From: Duganella zoogloeoides
Lineage (GTDB): Bacteria; Pseudomonadota; Gammaproteobacteria; Burkholderiales; Burkholderiaceae_D
NCBI RefSeq assembly: GCF_034479515.1
Contig: NZ_CP140152.1
Span: forward strand, 558,001-622,000
Direction of reading: 5' to 3'
Length of the DNA stretch: 64,000 nt
In this document: in pieces, positions 36,946 through 47,051 of the stretch
How positions within the stretch are numbered: the first letter of the stretch is position 1
How the letters are laid out: every line of letters starts with the position of its first letter
Notes under the pieces: model-generated
The model's input: the letters and a program-made list of their open reading frames with translations, nothing else
What the model was told of the DNA's origin: nothing
Database searches by the model: none
Program-made: the position numbers and the translations under genes

Positions 36946-37039
36946 GGATGTTCCGGTTGATTGTAAGAGTCACAGAAGAATACAGCAGTTCCGCTTTTAT
37001 GCTTACAATCGAGGCCTGTAGTGCTACCAGGGCCCGTCC
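36946..37039. promoter_or_regulatory. Divergent promoter region with 9-bp mirror repeats
   Basis: GATTGTAAG (36959-36967) and CTTACAATC (37002-37010) are perfect inverted copies 34 bases apart. Each contains a TACAAT -10-like box pointing toward its own gene, so the two promoters mirror each other. -35 boxes are weak. Confidence 0.5.
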
Positions 37040-38542
37040 ATGACTGTTGCGGTTTCCACCCGGCTTGACGATGTTGCAGCCCACGACCAACTGCGCGCGC
37101 AGGTGACCGATGCCTTGCTGCGGGTGCTGCCCGCGCGCGCCGTGCTCTCGGCGCCCGAAGACACACGTCCCTACGAATGCGACGGCCTGGCCGCCTACCG
37201 CCAGTTGCCGATGATCGTCGCGCTGCCCGACAGCGAGGCGCAGGTGGTGGCCGTGCTGCGCGTGTGCCGCGAGCTCGCGGTGCCGATCGTGCCGCGCGGC
37301 GCCGGCACGGGACTGTCCGGCGGCGCCATGCCGATTGTCGATGGCGTGGTGCTGTCCACCGCGCGCCTCAATCGCATCGTGCGCCTCGACGCCTATTCGC
37401 GTACGGCGGTCGTGCAGCCCGGCGTGCGCAACGCCGCCATCTCGGAGGCGGCTGCGCCGCATGGCTTGTACTACGCGCCCGATCCGTCATCGCAAATCGC
37501 CTGCACCATCGGCGGCAACGTGGCGGAAAACTCGGGCGGCGTGCATTGCCTCAAGTACGGCCTCACCATCCACAACGTGCTGCGCGTGCGCATGGCCACC
37601 ATCGATGGCGAGATCGTGGAACTGGGCGGCGCTGCGCTCGATTCCCCCGGCCTCGATTTGCTGTCGGTGTTCATCGGCTCCGAGGGCATGCTGGGCATCG
37701 TCACCGAGGTAACCGTCAAGCTGATCCCCAGGCCGGCCGTGGCGCGCGTGATCATGGCGTCGTTCGCCCAGGTGGCCGATGGCTGCCACGCGGTGGCCGC
37801 GCTGATCGCCGCCGGCATCATCCCCGCCGGGCTGGAGATGATGGACCAGACCTCGTCGCGCATGGTCGAGCCGTTCGTCCACGCCGGCTACGATACCGAC
37901 GCCGCCGCCATCCTGCTGTGCGAAGCCGATGGCACGGCCGAGGAAGTGGAAGAAGACATCGCCCGCATGTCGGCGGTGCTGGGCGCGGCCGGCGCGGTGG
38001 CTATTACCGTCTCGCAGTCGGAGGCCGAGCGGCTGCGCTTCTGGTCCGGGCGCAAGAACGCCTTTCCGGCGGCCGGCCGCATCTCGCCCGACTACTACTG
38101 CATGGACGGCACCATTCCGCGCAAGCGCCTGGGCGAGGTGCTGGCCGGTATCGCCCAGATGGAAATCAGGTATGGCCTGCGCTGCGCCAACGTCTTCCAC
38201 GCCGGCGACGGCAACCTGCATCCGCTGATCCTGTTCAACGCCAACATCCCCGATGAATTTGCCCGGGCCGAAAGCTTCGGCGCCGAGATCCTGGCGCTGT
38301 GCGTGGCCGTGGGCGGCACCATCACCGGCGAGCACGGCGTGGGCATCGAGAAGATCGATTCGATGTGCGCGCAGTTCGCGCCGCTGGAACTGGAGGCGTT
38401 TTTCGCGGTCAAGCGCGCGTTCGATCCGGCCGGCCTGCTCAATCCCGACAAGGCGATCCCCACCCTCAACCGCTGCGCGGAATTCGGCAAGATGCGCGTG
38501 TGCGGGGGGCTGCTGCCGTTCGCCCACCTGCCGCGCTTTTAA
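37040..38542 (+). CDS. glcD: Glycolate oxidase FAD subunit GlcD
   Basis: A 500-residue FAD-linked oxidase (FAD_binding_4 plus FAD-oxidase C domains) that oxidises glycolate to glyoxylate. PRGAGTGLSGGAMP and IGGNVAENSGGVHCLKYG form the FAD pocket; NVFHAGDGNLHPLILF and ITGEHGVGIEKI are the C-terminal substrate motifs. It heads glcD-glcE-glcF, which form one membrane-associated complex. D-lactate dehydrogenases share the fold, but the three-gene context favours glycolate. Confidence 0.95.
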   Translation: MTVAVSTRLDDVAAHDQLRAQVTDALLRVLPARAVLSAPEDTRPYECDGLAAYRQLPMIVALPDSEAQVVAVLRVCRELAVPIVPRGAGTGLSGGAMPIVDGVVLSTARLNRIVRLDAYSRTAVVQPGVRNAAISEAAAPHGLYYAPDPSSQIACTIGGNVAENSGGVHCLKYGLTIHNVLRVRMATIDGEIVELGGAALDSPGLDLLSVFIGSEGMLGIVTEVTVKLIPRPAVARVIMASFAQVADGCHAVAALIAAGIIPAGLEMMDQTSSRMVEPFVHAGYDTDAAAILLCEADGTAEEVEEDIARMSAVLGAAGAVAITVSQSEAERLRFWSGRKNAFPAAGRISPDYYCMDGTIPRKRLGEVLAGIAQMEIRYGLRCANVFHAGDGNLHPLILFNANIPDEFARAESFGAEILALCVAVGGTITGEHGVGIEKIDSMCAQFAPLELEAFFAVKRAFDPAGLLNPDKAIPTLNRCAEFGKMRVCGGLLPFAHLPRF

Positions 38543-38552
38543 GGCGACGACC

Positions 38553-39677
38553 ATGACCCCGACCGACATCGCCAGCGCCTTCAGCGCCCGCACCCGCGCC
38601 GCCACGCAAACCGGCCAGCCGCTGCGCCTGCGCGGCGGCGGCACCAAGGACTGGTACGGCGGCGCGCTGGCGGGGGAGGTGCTCGATACGCGCGCCTACA
38701 CCGGCGTGGTGTCGTACGAGCCGACCGAACTGGTCATCACCGCGCGCTGCGGCACGCCGCTGGCCGAGATCGAGGCGCTGCTCGATCACCACCAGCAGAT
38801 GCTGGCATTCGAACCGCCGCGCTTCGGGCCAAGCTCCACCATCGGCGGCGTGGTGGCCAGCGCCCTGTCCGGGCCGCGCCGCGCCAGTGCGGGCGCCGTG
38901 CGCGACTTCGTGCTGGGGGCGGTGCTGATGGATGGCAGCGGCGAGGCGCTGCGCTTCGGCGGCCAGGTCATGAAAAACGTGGCCGGCTACGACGTCTCGC
39001 GCCTGCTGGCCGGTTCGCTTGGCACGCTGGGCCTGATCCTCGAGGTGTCGCTCAAGGTGCTGCCCAAGCCCGTGTGCGAAGCGAGTCTGCGTTTTGAAAT
39101 GAGCGAGATCGATGCGCTTGCCAGGATGAACGAATGGGCCGGCCAGCCGTTGCCGCTGTCCGCCAGTTGCTGGCATGACGGCGTGCTGACGCTGCGCCTC
39201 TCCGGCGCGCAGGCGGCGGTGGACGCGGCGCGGCGCAGACTGGGGGGGCAGGAGCTGGCCAACACTGTGGATAACGGCGCAGGTACTGCCGCCTGGGCCG
39301 CCAGCGCTGCATCGGGCGCCGATGCAGCCGCGTTCTGGGCCGCGCTGCGTGACCAGACCCACGGCTTTTTCGACGGCGGCGCCGTGTGGCGGCTGTCGGT
39401 GCCAACGGCCGCCAGCGCCATCGTCAATGGCGGCGAGCAGTTGATCGAGTGGGGTGGGGCACAGCGCTGGCTCAAGCTGGCCGATGGTCGCATTGGTGAT
39501 GCGGACGCCATCCGCCGCACGGCGGCAGCGGCGGGCGGCCATGCCACGCTGTACCGCGCGCAAGACAAGGCTGCCGGCGTGTTTCACCCGCTGGCGCCGG
39601 CCGTCGCCGCCATCCACCAGCGCCTGAAGGCCGCCTTCGACCCGGCCGGCATCTTCAACCCTGGACGCTTATATTGA
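38553..39677 (+). CDS. glcE: Glycolate oxidase subunit GlcE
   Basis: A 374-residue second FAD-binding subunit. LRLRGGGTKDWYGG and GPSSTIGGVVASALSGPRR mark the PCMH-type FAD domain, and the C-terminus ends in KAAFDPAGIFNPGRLY, as in GlcE. ATG 38553 is the first in-frame ATG after the glcD stop, ten bases downstream; the frame is open upstream inside glcD but that is a shadow. Translation is probably coupled to glcD. Confidence 0.95.
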   Translation: MTPTDIASAFSARTRAATQTGQPLRLRGGGTKDWYGGALAGEVLDTRAYTGVVSYEPTELVITARCGTPLAEIEALLDHHQQMLAFEPPRFGPSSTIGGVVASALSGPRRASAGAVRDFVLGAVLMDGSGEALRFGGQVMKNVAGYDVSRLLAGSLGTLGLILEVSLKVLPKPVCEASLRFEMSEIDALARMNEWAGQPLPLSASCWHDGVLTLRLSGAQAAVDAARRRLGGQELANTVDNGAGTAAWAASAASGADAAAFWAALRDQTHGFFDGGAVWRLSVPTAASAIVNGGEQLIEWGGAQRWLKLADGRIGDADAIRRTAAAAGGHATLYRAQDKAAGVFHPLAPAVAAIHQRLKAAFDPAGIFNPGRLY

Positions 39678-39688
39678 ACACCTGAGCC

Positions 39689-40921
39689 ATGCAAACCAAT
39701 CTCGCCGATTTTATCCAGCACACGCGCGAAGGCGAAGAGGCCGACGCGATCCTGCGCTCCTGCGTGCATTGCGGCTTTTGCACGGCCACGTGCCCCACGT
39801 ACCAGCTGCTGGGCGACGAACTCGATGGCCCGCGCGGGCGCATCTACCTGATCAAGCAGGTGCTCGAAGGCGCGCCCGTTACCGGTAAAACCCAGTTGCA
39901 TCTCGACCGGTGCCTGACCTGCCGCAGCTGCGAAACCACCTGTCCGTCCGGCGTACGTTACGGGCGCCTGCTCGATATCGGCCGCCAGGTGGTGGAACAG
40001 CGCGTGCGGCGCCCGGCCGCCGAACGTTTCAGGCGCTGGCTGTTGAAGGAAGCCCTGCCGCGCCAGCGCGTGTTCGCGGCGGCGCTGCGCGCGGGCCGGT
40101 TGTTCCGGCCCGTGTTGTCGCCAGCCTTGCAGGACAAGATTCCGGCGCGGCAGGCGGCCGGCAAGCTGCCCGCGCGCACCCACGCGCGCAAGATGCTGGC
40201 GCTGGCCGGCTGCACCCAGCCGGCCATGGCGCCCAACATCCACCACGCCGCCGCGCGCGTGCTCGATGCGGCGGGTGTGCAGTTGATCGTCGCGCCCGAG
40301 GCCGGCTGCTGCGGCGCGCTGCGCCACCACCTGAACGACCAGCAGGCGGCGCTGGACGACATGCGCCGCAATATCGACGCCTGGTGGCCGTACGTGGAGC
40401 GGGGCGAGGTGGAAGCGATCGTGATGACGGCCTCCGGTTGCGGCGCCACCGTCAAGGAATACGGCCACTTGCTGGCACACGACGTCGATTATGCGGCCAA
40501 GGCGGCGCGCATCGCCGCGCTCACGCGCGACCTGTCCGAGGTGATGCCGGAGTTCGAGGCGGAACTGGCACGGCGCACCGCAGCGATCGCGGAACGTGTG
40601 GCGTACCACCCGCCGTGCACGCTGCAGCACGGCCAGCAGATCCGCGGCAAGGTGGAAAGCGTGCTGCGCGCGGTGGGCGTGGACGTGGTGCTGTGCGCCG
40701 ACAGCCACCTGTGTTGCGGCTCGGCGGGGACGTATTCGCTGCTGCAACCAGACTTGTCGCTGCAACTGCGCGACCGCAAACTGGAGGCGCTGGCCGCTAC
40801 CGGTGCCACTACCATCGTTTCGGCCAATGTGGGCTGCACGGCGCATTTGCAGTCGGGCACGCAGACGCCGGTAGTGCACTGGATCGAGCTGGTGGACCGG
40901 ATGCTGGTCCGCTCAGCCTAG
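39689..40921 (+). CDS. glcF: Glycolate oxidase iron-sulfur subunit GlcF
   Basis: A 410-residue subunit with two 4Fe-4S motifs near the N-terminus (CVHCGFCTATCPTY and CLTCRSCETTCPSG) and two C-terminal CCG domains (AGCCGALRHH and SHLCCGSAGTYSL). It passes electrons from GlcD/GlcE to the quinone pool. It lies 11 bases after glcE. Its last nine bases overlap the end of the converging GGDEF-EAL gene. Confidence 0.95.
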   Translation: MQTNLADFIQHTREGEEADAILRSCVHCGFCTATCPTYQLLGDELDGPRGRIYLIKQVLEGAPVTGKTQLHLDRCLTCRSCETTCPSGVRYGRLLDIGRQVVEQRVRRPAAERFRRWLLKEALPRQRVFAAALRAGRLFRPVLSPALQDKIPARQAAGKLPARTHARKMLALAGCTQPAMAPNIHHAAARVLDAAGVQLIVAPEAGCCGALRHHLNDQQAALDDMRRNIDAWWPYVERGEVEAIVMTASGCGATVKEYGHLLAHDVDYAAKAARIAALTRDLSEVMPEFEAELARRTAAIAERVAYHPPCTLQHGQQIRGKVESVLRAVGVDVVLCADSHLCCGSAGTYSLLQPDLSLQLRDRKLEALAATGATTIVSANVGCTAHLQSGTQTPVVHWIELVDRMLVRSA

Positions 40922-43486
40922 CGGGATCAGCGTGGCCGGCGGCGGCTCCAACACCTCCACCACCTCCTTGTGCAAACTCACGATCGGCGCCAGCTGCGCC
41001 GCTGCCTGCCACAACGGCGCACGGTGCTCGAACGCCGCCACCCAATCGAGCACCTCGTCCGCCGGCATTGGCCGGGCGATGCCGTAGCCTTGCACCAGGT
41101 CGCAGCCCAGTCGCATCAGCATGGCGCCGTGTTCCACCGTCTCCACGCCTTCGGCGATGACCGCACGGCCGAACGACTTCGCCAGGCCGATCACCGCGCT
41201 GACCAGGTGCAGGTCGTCGCGGTCTTCCAGCATATTGCGCACGAAGCTCTGGTCGATCTTCAGCACATCGGCTGGCAGGCGTTTCAGGTACGACATCGAC
41301 GAGTAGCCGGTGCCGAAATCGTCGAGTGCGAAGCCGATGCCCAGTGCCTGGCAATCCTGCATGATGGTGCGCACGTGGTTGATGTCCGACAGCGCCGACG
41401 ACTCCAGGATTTCCAGCTCCAGCATGTGCGGCGGCACGTCGGGGAACTCGGACAGGATGGCGGTGATGCGCTCGACAAAATCGGCGCGCTGGAAATGGCG
41501 CGCGGCGATATTGACGCTGATGACCCAGTCAGGATCGGCATGGCGCCACTGCTGCAACTGGCGCAGCGCCTCGCGCAGCACCCATTCGCCGATGTCGATG
41601 ATGACGTCGCTGTGTTCGACAATGGGCAGGAACTCCATCGGCGCCACGATGCCGCGTTGCGGATGCTCCCAGCGCAGCAGTGCTTCCATGCCGATGATGC
41701 GGCCGCGCCGCATGTTCAGCTTGGGCTGGTAGAACAGCCGCAGCTCACCGGCGCGCAGCGCCGCGCGCACCTCGGTGCGGCGGTTGTGATGGGTGCGCAC
41801 CTGTTCGTCCAGGTCGGCGTCAAAAAAGTGGTAGCGGTTGCGGCCCATGATCTTGGCCTGGTACAGCGCCTGGTCGGCTTGGCGCAGCAGGCTGTCGGCG
41901 CTGGCCTCGTTGCCGGTATAAACCGCGATGCCCACGCTGGCCGACATGGCCACCGGCTTGGCGTCGCAGGTGTAGTCGCGAGATAGCGCTATCAACAGCT
42001 TGTCCATCGCTTGCTCCACATCGCCGCGTCCGCGCAGTTCCGGCAGCAGCAGCACGAATTCGTCGCCGCCCAGGCGCGCCACGTAGTGGCGCTGGCCCGC
42101 AAAGTCGTGCAAGCGGCTGGCGGCCTGCTTGAGCACCTCGTCGCCGGTGAGCTGGCCGAGCAGGTCGTTTACCTGCTGGAAGTGATCGAGGTCGAACAGG
42201 CATACCGCCAGCAGGTAGTTGTGTTCGCGCGCGCGCGTGACTTCGTTTTCGAAGCGGGCCGCCAGCGCGGTGCGGTTGGGCAGACCGGTGAGGATGTCGT
42301 GATTGCTCTGCCACGAGATCTGCTGCATCAGCTGGCGCCGTTCCGTCACGTCGCGGAACACCAGCACCGAGCCTTCCACCTTGCCCTGGGCGGTGCGGAT
42401 GGCGTTGGCCGTGTATTCCACCGTCAGGGCCCGGCCCGAGCGGTGGCGCAGGCTCTGGTTGCCCACCTTGATCACTTCGCCGCCGGCATACAGCGCCGCC
42501 ATCGACTTGAGCAGCGAATGCTGGCCGAAGTTATTCGCCAGCACGAACACCTGGTGCAGCTCCCGGCCGCGCGCGCGCGACTCGGGCCAGCCGGTGAGCT
42601 GCTGCGCCGCCTCGTTGATGGTCTCGATACGGCCCGTCAGGTCGGTGGTGATGACGGCGTCGCCGATCGAGGCGAGCGTCACTTCGATGCGCTCCTTCTG
42701 CGCCTGCAGTTGTTCCTGTGCGCGCAGGGTGCGCTCCAGTTGTTCGCTGAGGCTTTTCTGGCTGTCCTGCAGCTTGTCCACCAGCGCCTGCACCCGCTGC
42801 GCCATGTTGTTGAAGGTCTCGGCCAGCATGCGGGCCTCCAGCGTGCCGGACACTTTCATGCGGGTGGCGTAGTCGCCGCCATGGAAGCGGATGGTGGCGG
42901 CGTTGAGCCGCTTGAGCATGCGCTTGTTGACGAAGATGATGAAGCCGAGCAGGGTGTAGATGATGAGGATGTTGGTGGCCGAGATCACCGCCTGCTGGCG
43001 CAGCGTGCGCCATACGTCGGCCAGCGGCAAGGTCGGCTCGAACGCCAGTTGCAGGCTGGCGTCGCCGATGCGCACGCTCTGGCGTAGCGGTTGCAGCGCC
43101 TCGATGGCGCCGAACCAGGCGGGATAGGACGGCAGCGGCACTGGCGCGCGGCGGGCTTCGAGGTGGCCGCCGGGGAAGTCGAGCGAGAGTGCGGTCAGGT
43201 CGGGGTTGAGCAGCAGGGCGTCGCGCAGGGTGCGTTCGATGGCAACCCGGCCTATCGCGGCCCGGTCGGAGGCTTGCACCGCCGGCCGCAAGGTGTTGTG
43301 CAGATAGGTGGCCAGCTCGCTGGCGCCGTGCTGGTAGCGCGCACTGGCGCTCGTGGTCTCCGACTCGAAGATCATCGAATATCGCACGACCAGCACCAGC
43401 GTGATGATGACGAAGATGGGCAGGAACAAGCGCGCATACACGCCCATCCGTAACCATGGCGCCAGGAGTTTTCCAAACAGGGACAT
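40913..43486 (-). CDS. PAS-GGDEF-EAL c-di-GMP turnover protein
   Basis: An 857-residue membrane sensor. Two transmembrane helices (~17-40 and ~172-196) flank a periplasmic region of about 130 residues, followed by HAMP-like and coiled-coil segments, a PAS domain (~265-390), GGDEF with LGGDEF near residue 470, and EAL with GMEALLRW near residue 600, VSVNIAARHFQ, LDDFGTGYSS and IAEGVET. Both active-site signatures look intact, so the net activity cannot be predicted. No ribosome-binding site is obvious at ATG 43486; two GTTAAC words lie upstream at 43488-43493 and 43536-43541. Second of three c-di-GMP proteins. Confidence 0.93.
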   Translation of the reverse strand: MSLFGKLLAPWLRMGVYARLFLPIFVIITLVLVVRYSMIFESETTSASARYQHGASELATYLHNTLRPAVQASDRAAIGRVAIERTLRDALLLNPDLTALSLDFPGGHLEARRAPVPLPSYPAWFGAIEALQPLRQSVRIGDASLQLAFEPTLPLADVWRTLRQQAVISATNILIIYTLLGFIIFVNKRMLKRLNAATIRFHGGDYATRMKVSGTLEARMLAETFNNMAQRVQALVDKLQDSQKSLSEQLERTLRAQEQLQAQKERIEVTLASIGDAVITTDLTGRIETINEAAQQLTGWPESRARGRELHQVFVLANNFGQHSLLKSMAALYAGGEVIKVGNQSLRHRSGRALTVEYTANAIRTAQGKVEGSVLVFRDVTERRQLMQQISWQSNHDILTGLPNRTALAARFENEVTRAREHNYLLAVCLFDLDHFQQVNDLLGQLTGDEVLKQAASRLHDFAGQRHYVARLGGDEFVLLLPELRGRGDVEQAMDKLLIALSRDYTCDAKPVAMSASVGIAVYTGNEASADSLLRQADQALYQAKIMGRNRYHFFDADLDEQVRTHHNRRTEVRAALRAGELRLFYQPKLNMRRGRIIGMEALLRWEHPQRGIVAPMEFLPIVEHSDVIIDIGEWVLREALRQLQQWRHADPDWVISVNIAARHFQRADFVERITAILSEFPDVPPHMLELEILESSALSDINHVRTIMQDCQALGIGFALDDFGTGYSSMSYLKRLPADVLKIDQSFVRNMLEDRDDLHLVSAVIGLAKSFGRAVIAEGVETVEHGAMLMRLGCDLVQGYGIARPMPADEVLDWVAAFEHRAPLWQAAAQLAPIVSLHKEVVEVLEPPPATLIPLG

Positions 43487-43616
43487 AGTTAACGTTTCAC
43501 GTTGGGAAATGACCGAAGACCATTATTACTGAAAAGTTAACCTAAAGCACGGTTTTAACCTATTGTTTTCACGATTTTACTTTCTGTGCTGCACAAATCG
43601 TTGCTGCGTGAGCCCA
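43487..43616. promoter_or_regulatory. Leader of the GGDEF-EAL gene and 3' region of gpx
   Basis: This AT-rich stretch contains AACGT-TTC-ACGTT (43491-43503), GGTTTTAACC (43551-43560) and a 7-bp inverted repeat ACGATTT (43571-43577)/AAATCGT (43595-43601). The last could end the gpx transcript, though it lacks a T-run. Confidence 0.35.
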
Positions 43617-44105
43617 TTATTGCTCTGCCAGCAGCTTTTCGATGTCGGCGACGATGCTTTCCGGCTTGGTGGCGGGCGCATAACGGGCAAACACGGTGCC
43701 ATCCTTGCGGACCAGGAACTTGGTGAAGTTCCACTTGATCCGCTCGGTGCCGAGGATGCCTGGTGCATCGTGTTTCAGCTTGGCGAACAGCGGGTGGGCA
43801 GCGTCGCCGTTGACGTCGATCTTGGCGAACAGCGGGAAGGTGACGCCGTAGTTCTTTTCGCAGAAGGCGCCGATCTCGCTGGCGCCGCCCGGCTCCTGGG
43901 CGCCGAACTGGTTGCACGGGAAGCCCAGCACCTCCACGCCCTTGTCGCGGAACTGCTGGTACACGGCTTCCAGCCCCTGGTACTGCGGCGTGAAGCCGCA
44001 CTGGCTGGCGGTGTTGACGATCAGGAGCACCTTGCCCTGGTAACGGCGCAGGTCCACCGGCGCGCCGGCCAGGTCGCTGGCGGTGAAGTCGTAGATGCTG
44101 CTCAT
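43617..44105 (-). CDS. Glutathione peroxidase
   Basis: A 162-residue thiol peroxidase reducing hydrogen and organic peroxides. Catalytic Cys36 sits in NTASQCGFTPQY, with the Gln of LGFPCNQFGAQEPG and the Trp/Asn of IKWNFTKFLV completing the tetrad. It is a Cys, not selenocysteine, enzyme. In many bacteria such proteins use thioredoxin. ATG 44105 was chosen for the standard MSSIYDF start, ten bases after the pilU stop. It is last in pilT-pilU-gpx. Confidence 0.94.
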   Translation of the reverse strand: MSSIYDFTASDLAGAPVDLRRYQGKVLLIVNTASQCGFTPQYQGLEAVYQQFRDKGVEVLGFPCNQFGAQEPGGASEIGAFCEKNYGVTFPLFAKIDVNGDAAHPLFAKLKHDAPGILGTERIKWNFTKFLVRKDGTVFARYAPATKPESIVADIEKLLAEQ

Positions 44106-44115
44106 AATGTGAAAC

Positions 44116-45252
44116 TCATAGGATGCCCAGTTGTCTGGCGCCGGCAGGCGGCGCCTGCTCCGGCGTGGTTTTGCTTTCGAGCTTGATGGCCAGGCGCAGG
44201 TCGTTGACCGAATCGGCATTGCGCAGCGCGTCCTCGTACGTGATCAGGCCCGCCTCGTGCAGGTCGAACAGCGACTGGTCGAAGGTTTGCATGCCGAGCT
44301 CGCGCGATTTTTTCATCAACTCCTTGATGTCGTGTACCTGGCCCTTGAAGATCAGGTCCGAGATCAGCGGCGTGTTGAGCAGGATTTCGATTGCCACCGC
44401 GCGCCCCGGCGCGCCCTTGCGCGGCACCAGTCGCTGCGAAACCAGTCCCTTGAGGTTGAGCGACAAATCCATCAGCAGCTGTTGGCGGCGTTCCTCGGGG
44501 AAGAAGTTGATGATGCGGTCGAGCGCCTGGTTGGCGCTGTTGGCGTGCAGCGTGGCCAGGCACAGGTGGCCGGTCTCCGCAAACGCGATCGCGTGGTCCA
44601 TGGTTTCGCGGTCGCGGATCTCGCCGATCTGGATCACGTCCGGCGCCTGGCGCAGCGTGTTCTTGAGCGCCGTCTCCCAGTCGTCGGTATCGACCCCCAC
44701 TTCGCGCTGGGTCATGATGCAGTTCTTGTGCGGGTGGACGAATTCCACCGGGTCTTCGATGGTGATGATATGGCCGTAGCTGTTCTCGTTGCGGTACCCG
44801 ACCATGGCCGCCAGGGTGGTCGATTTGCCGGAACCGGTGGCGCCCACCATGATCACCAGGCCGCGCTTGGCCATCACCACTTCCTTCAGCACTTCCGGCA
44901 GGCCCAGGTTGTTCAGGTCGGGGATGGTGCTGGTGATCACCCGCAGCACCATGCCCACCGAGCCCATTTGCACGAACGCCGAGACGCGGAAGCGTCCCAG
45001 GTCGGGCGGACTGATGGCGAAGTTGGCTTCCTTGGTCTGCTCGAACCCGGCGGCCTGCTTGTCGTTCATGATGGCGCGCGCCAGGTCCAGCGTGTGCGCG
45101 GGCGTGAGCGCCTGCTGCGACATCGGGGTCATCTTGCCGTCGATTTTCATCGCGGGCGGAAAACCGGCGGTGATGAACAGGTCCGACCCTTTTCTCGCAA
45201 GCATATTGCGCAGCAGGTCGAACATGAATTTTGAAGCGTTGTCGCGTTCCAT
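44116..45252 (-). CDS. pilU: Type IV pilus retraction ATPase PilU
   Basis: A 378-residue hexameric ATPase of the PilT family that assists pilus retraction. Walker A GATGSGKS (137-144), Asp box, Walker B and His box HTxx-like segments are present, and the C-terminus is longer than in PilT with MKKSRELGMQTFDQSLFDLHEAGLI, a PilU feature. It starts two bases after pilT, so the two are translated together. Confidence 0.95.
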   Translation of the reverse strand: MERDNASKFMFDLLRNMLARKGSDLFITAGFPPAMKIDGKMTPMSQQALTPAHTLDLARAIMNDKQAAGFEQTKEANFAISPPDLGRFRVSAFVQMGSVGMVLRVITSTIPDLNNLGLPEVLKEVVMAKRGLVIMVGATGSGKSTTLAAMVGYRNENSYGHIITIEDPVEFVHPHKNCIMTQREVGVDTDDWETALKNTLRQAPDVIQIGEIRDRETMDHAIAFAETGHLCLATLHANSANQALDRIINFFPEERRQQLLMDLSLNLKGLVSQRLVPRKGAPGRAVAIEILLNTPLISDLIFKGQVHDIKELMKKSRELGMQTFDQSLFDLHEAGLITYEDALRNADSVNDLRLAIKLESKTTPEQAPPAGARQLGIL

Positions 45253-45254
45253 GA

Positions 45255-46298
<1,044 letters not shown>

Positions 46299-46348
46299 TT
46301 ATAATCCTTGTGCCTGACTTTAATGATTGCCTGAAGAGCCCAACGATT

Positions 46349-47050
46349 ATGTCCCTGATCCCCCAGAACTTGCAAGCTGTCACCGCGTCTATCGTTGCTG
46401 CCGCCGCCGAAGCGGGCCGCGCCCCGGACGCCGTGCGGCTGCTGGCCGTGTCCAAGACTTTCGGGCCGCAAGCCGTGCACGAGGCGGTGGCCGCCGGCCA
46501 GCGCGCCTTCGGCGAAAATTACCTGCAAGAGGGCGTGGACAAGATCCGCGCGCTCAAGGAACTCGGCGCGCCCGCACTGGAATGGCATTTCATCGGCCCG
46601 ATCCAGAGCAACAAGACCCGCCCGATTGCGGAAAATTTCGACTGGGTGCACACGGTGGAGCGCGAAAAGATCGCCCAGCGCCTGTCCGAGCAGCGCCCCG
46701 AAGGCATGGCGCCGCTGCAAATCTGCCTGCAAGTCAATATCAGCGGGGAGGCCAGCAAGAGCGGCGTTGCCCCGCACGAACTGGCGGCGCTGGCCCACAA
46801 GGTCGCAGCGCTGCCCAATCTCGCCCTGCGCGGCCTGATGGCGATCCCCGAGCCGGCCGAGCAATTCGAACAACAACGCGCGGCTTTCGCGCAACTGCGC
46901 GCGCTGTACGAGCAACTGCGCGCCGACGGCCTGGCGCTCGATACGCTCTCGATGGGCATGTCGTCCGACCTGCGCGCGGCGGTGGTCGAAGGCGCCACCA
47001 TCGTGCGCGTGGGCTCCGCCATATTCGGTGCAAGACAATACAAGGAATAA
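46349..47050 (+). CDS. PLP homeostasis protein (YggS/COG0325)
   Basis: A 233-residue PLP-binding protein with an alanine-racemase-like barrel that buffers intracellular pyridoxal phosphate. LLAVSKTFGPQAVHEAV contains the PLP lysine, and GENYLQEG, WHFIGPIQSNK and LSMGMSSDLRAAVVEGATIVRVGSAIFG are diagnostic. ATG 46349 was chosen over an upstream frame that overlaps the pilT promoter region. The proC gene follows after one base, the usual pairing. A plus-strand TATAAT lies at 46300-46305. Confidence 0.95.
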   Translation: MSLIPQNLQAVTASIVAAAAEAGRAPDAVRLLAVSKTFGPQAVHEAVAAGQRAFGENYLQEGVDKIRALKELGAPALEWHFIGPIQSNKTRPIAENFDWVHTVEREKIAQRLSEQRPEGMAPLQICLQVNISGEASKSGVAPHELAALAHKVAALPNLALRGLMAIPEPAEQFEQQRAAFAQLRALYEQLRADGLALDTLSMGMSSDLRAAVVEGATIVRVGSAIFGARQYKE

Positions 47051-47051
47051 G

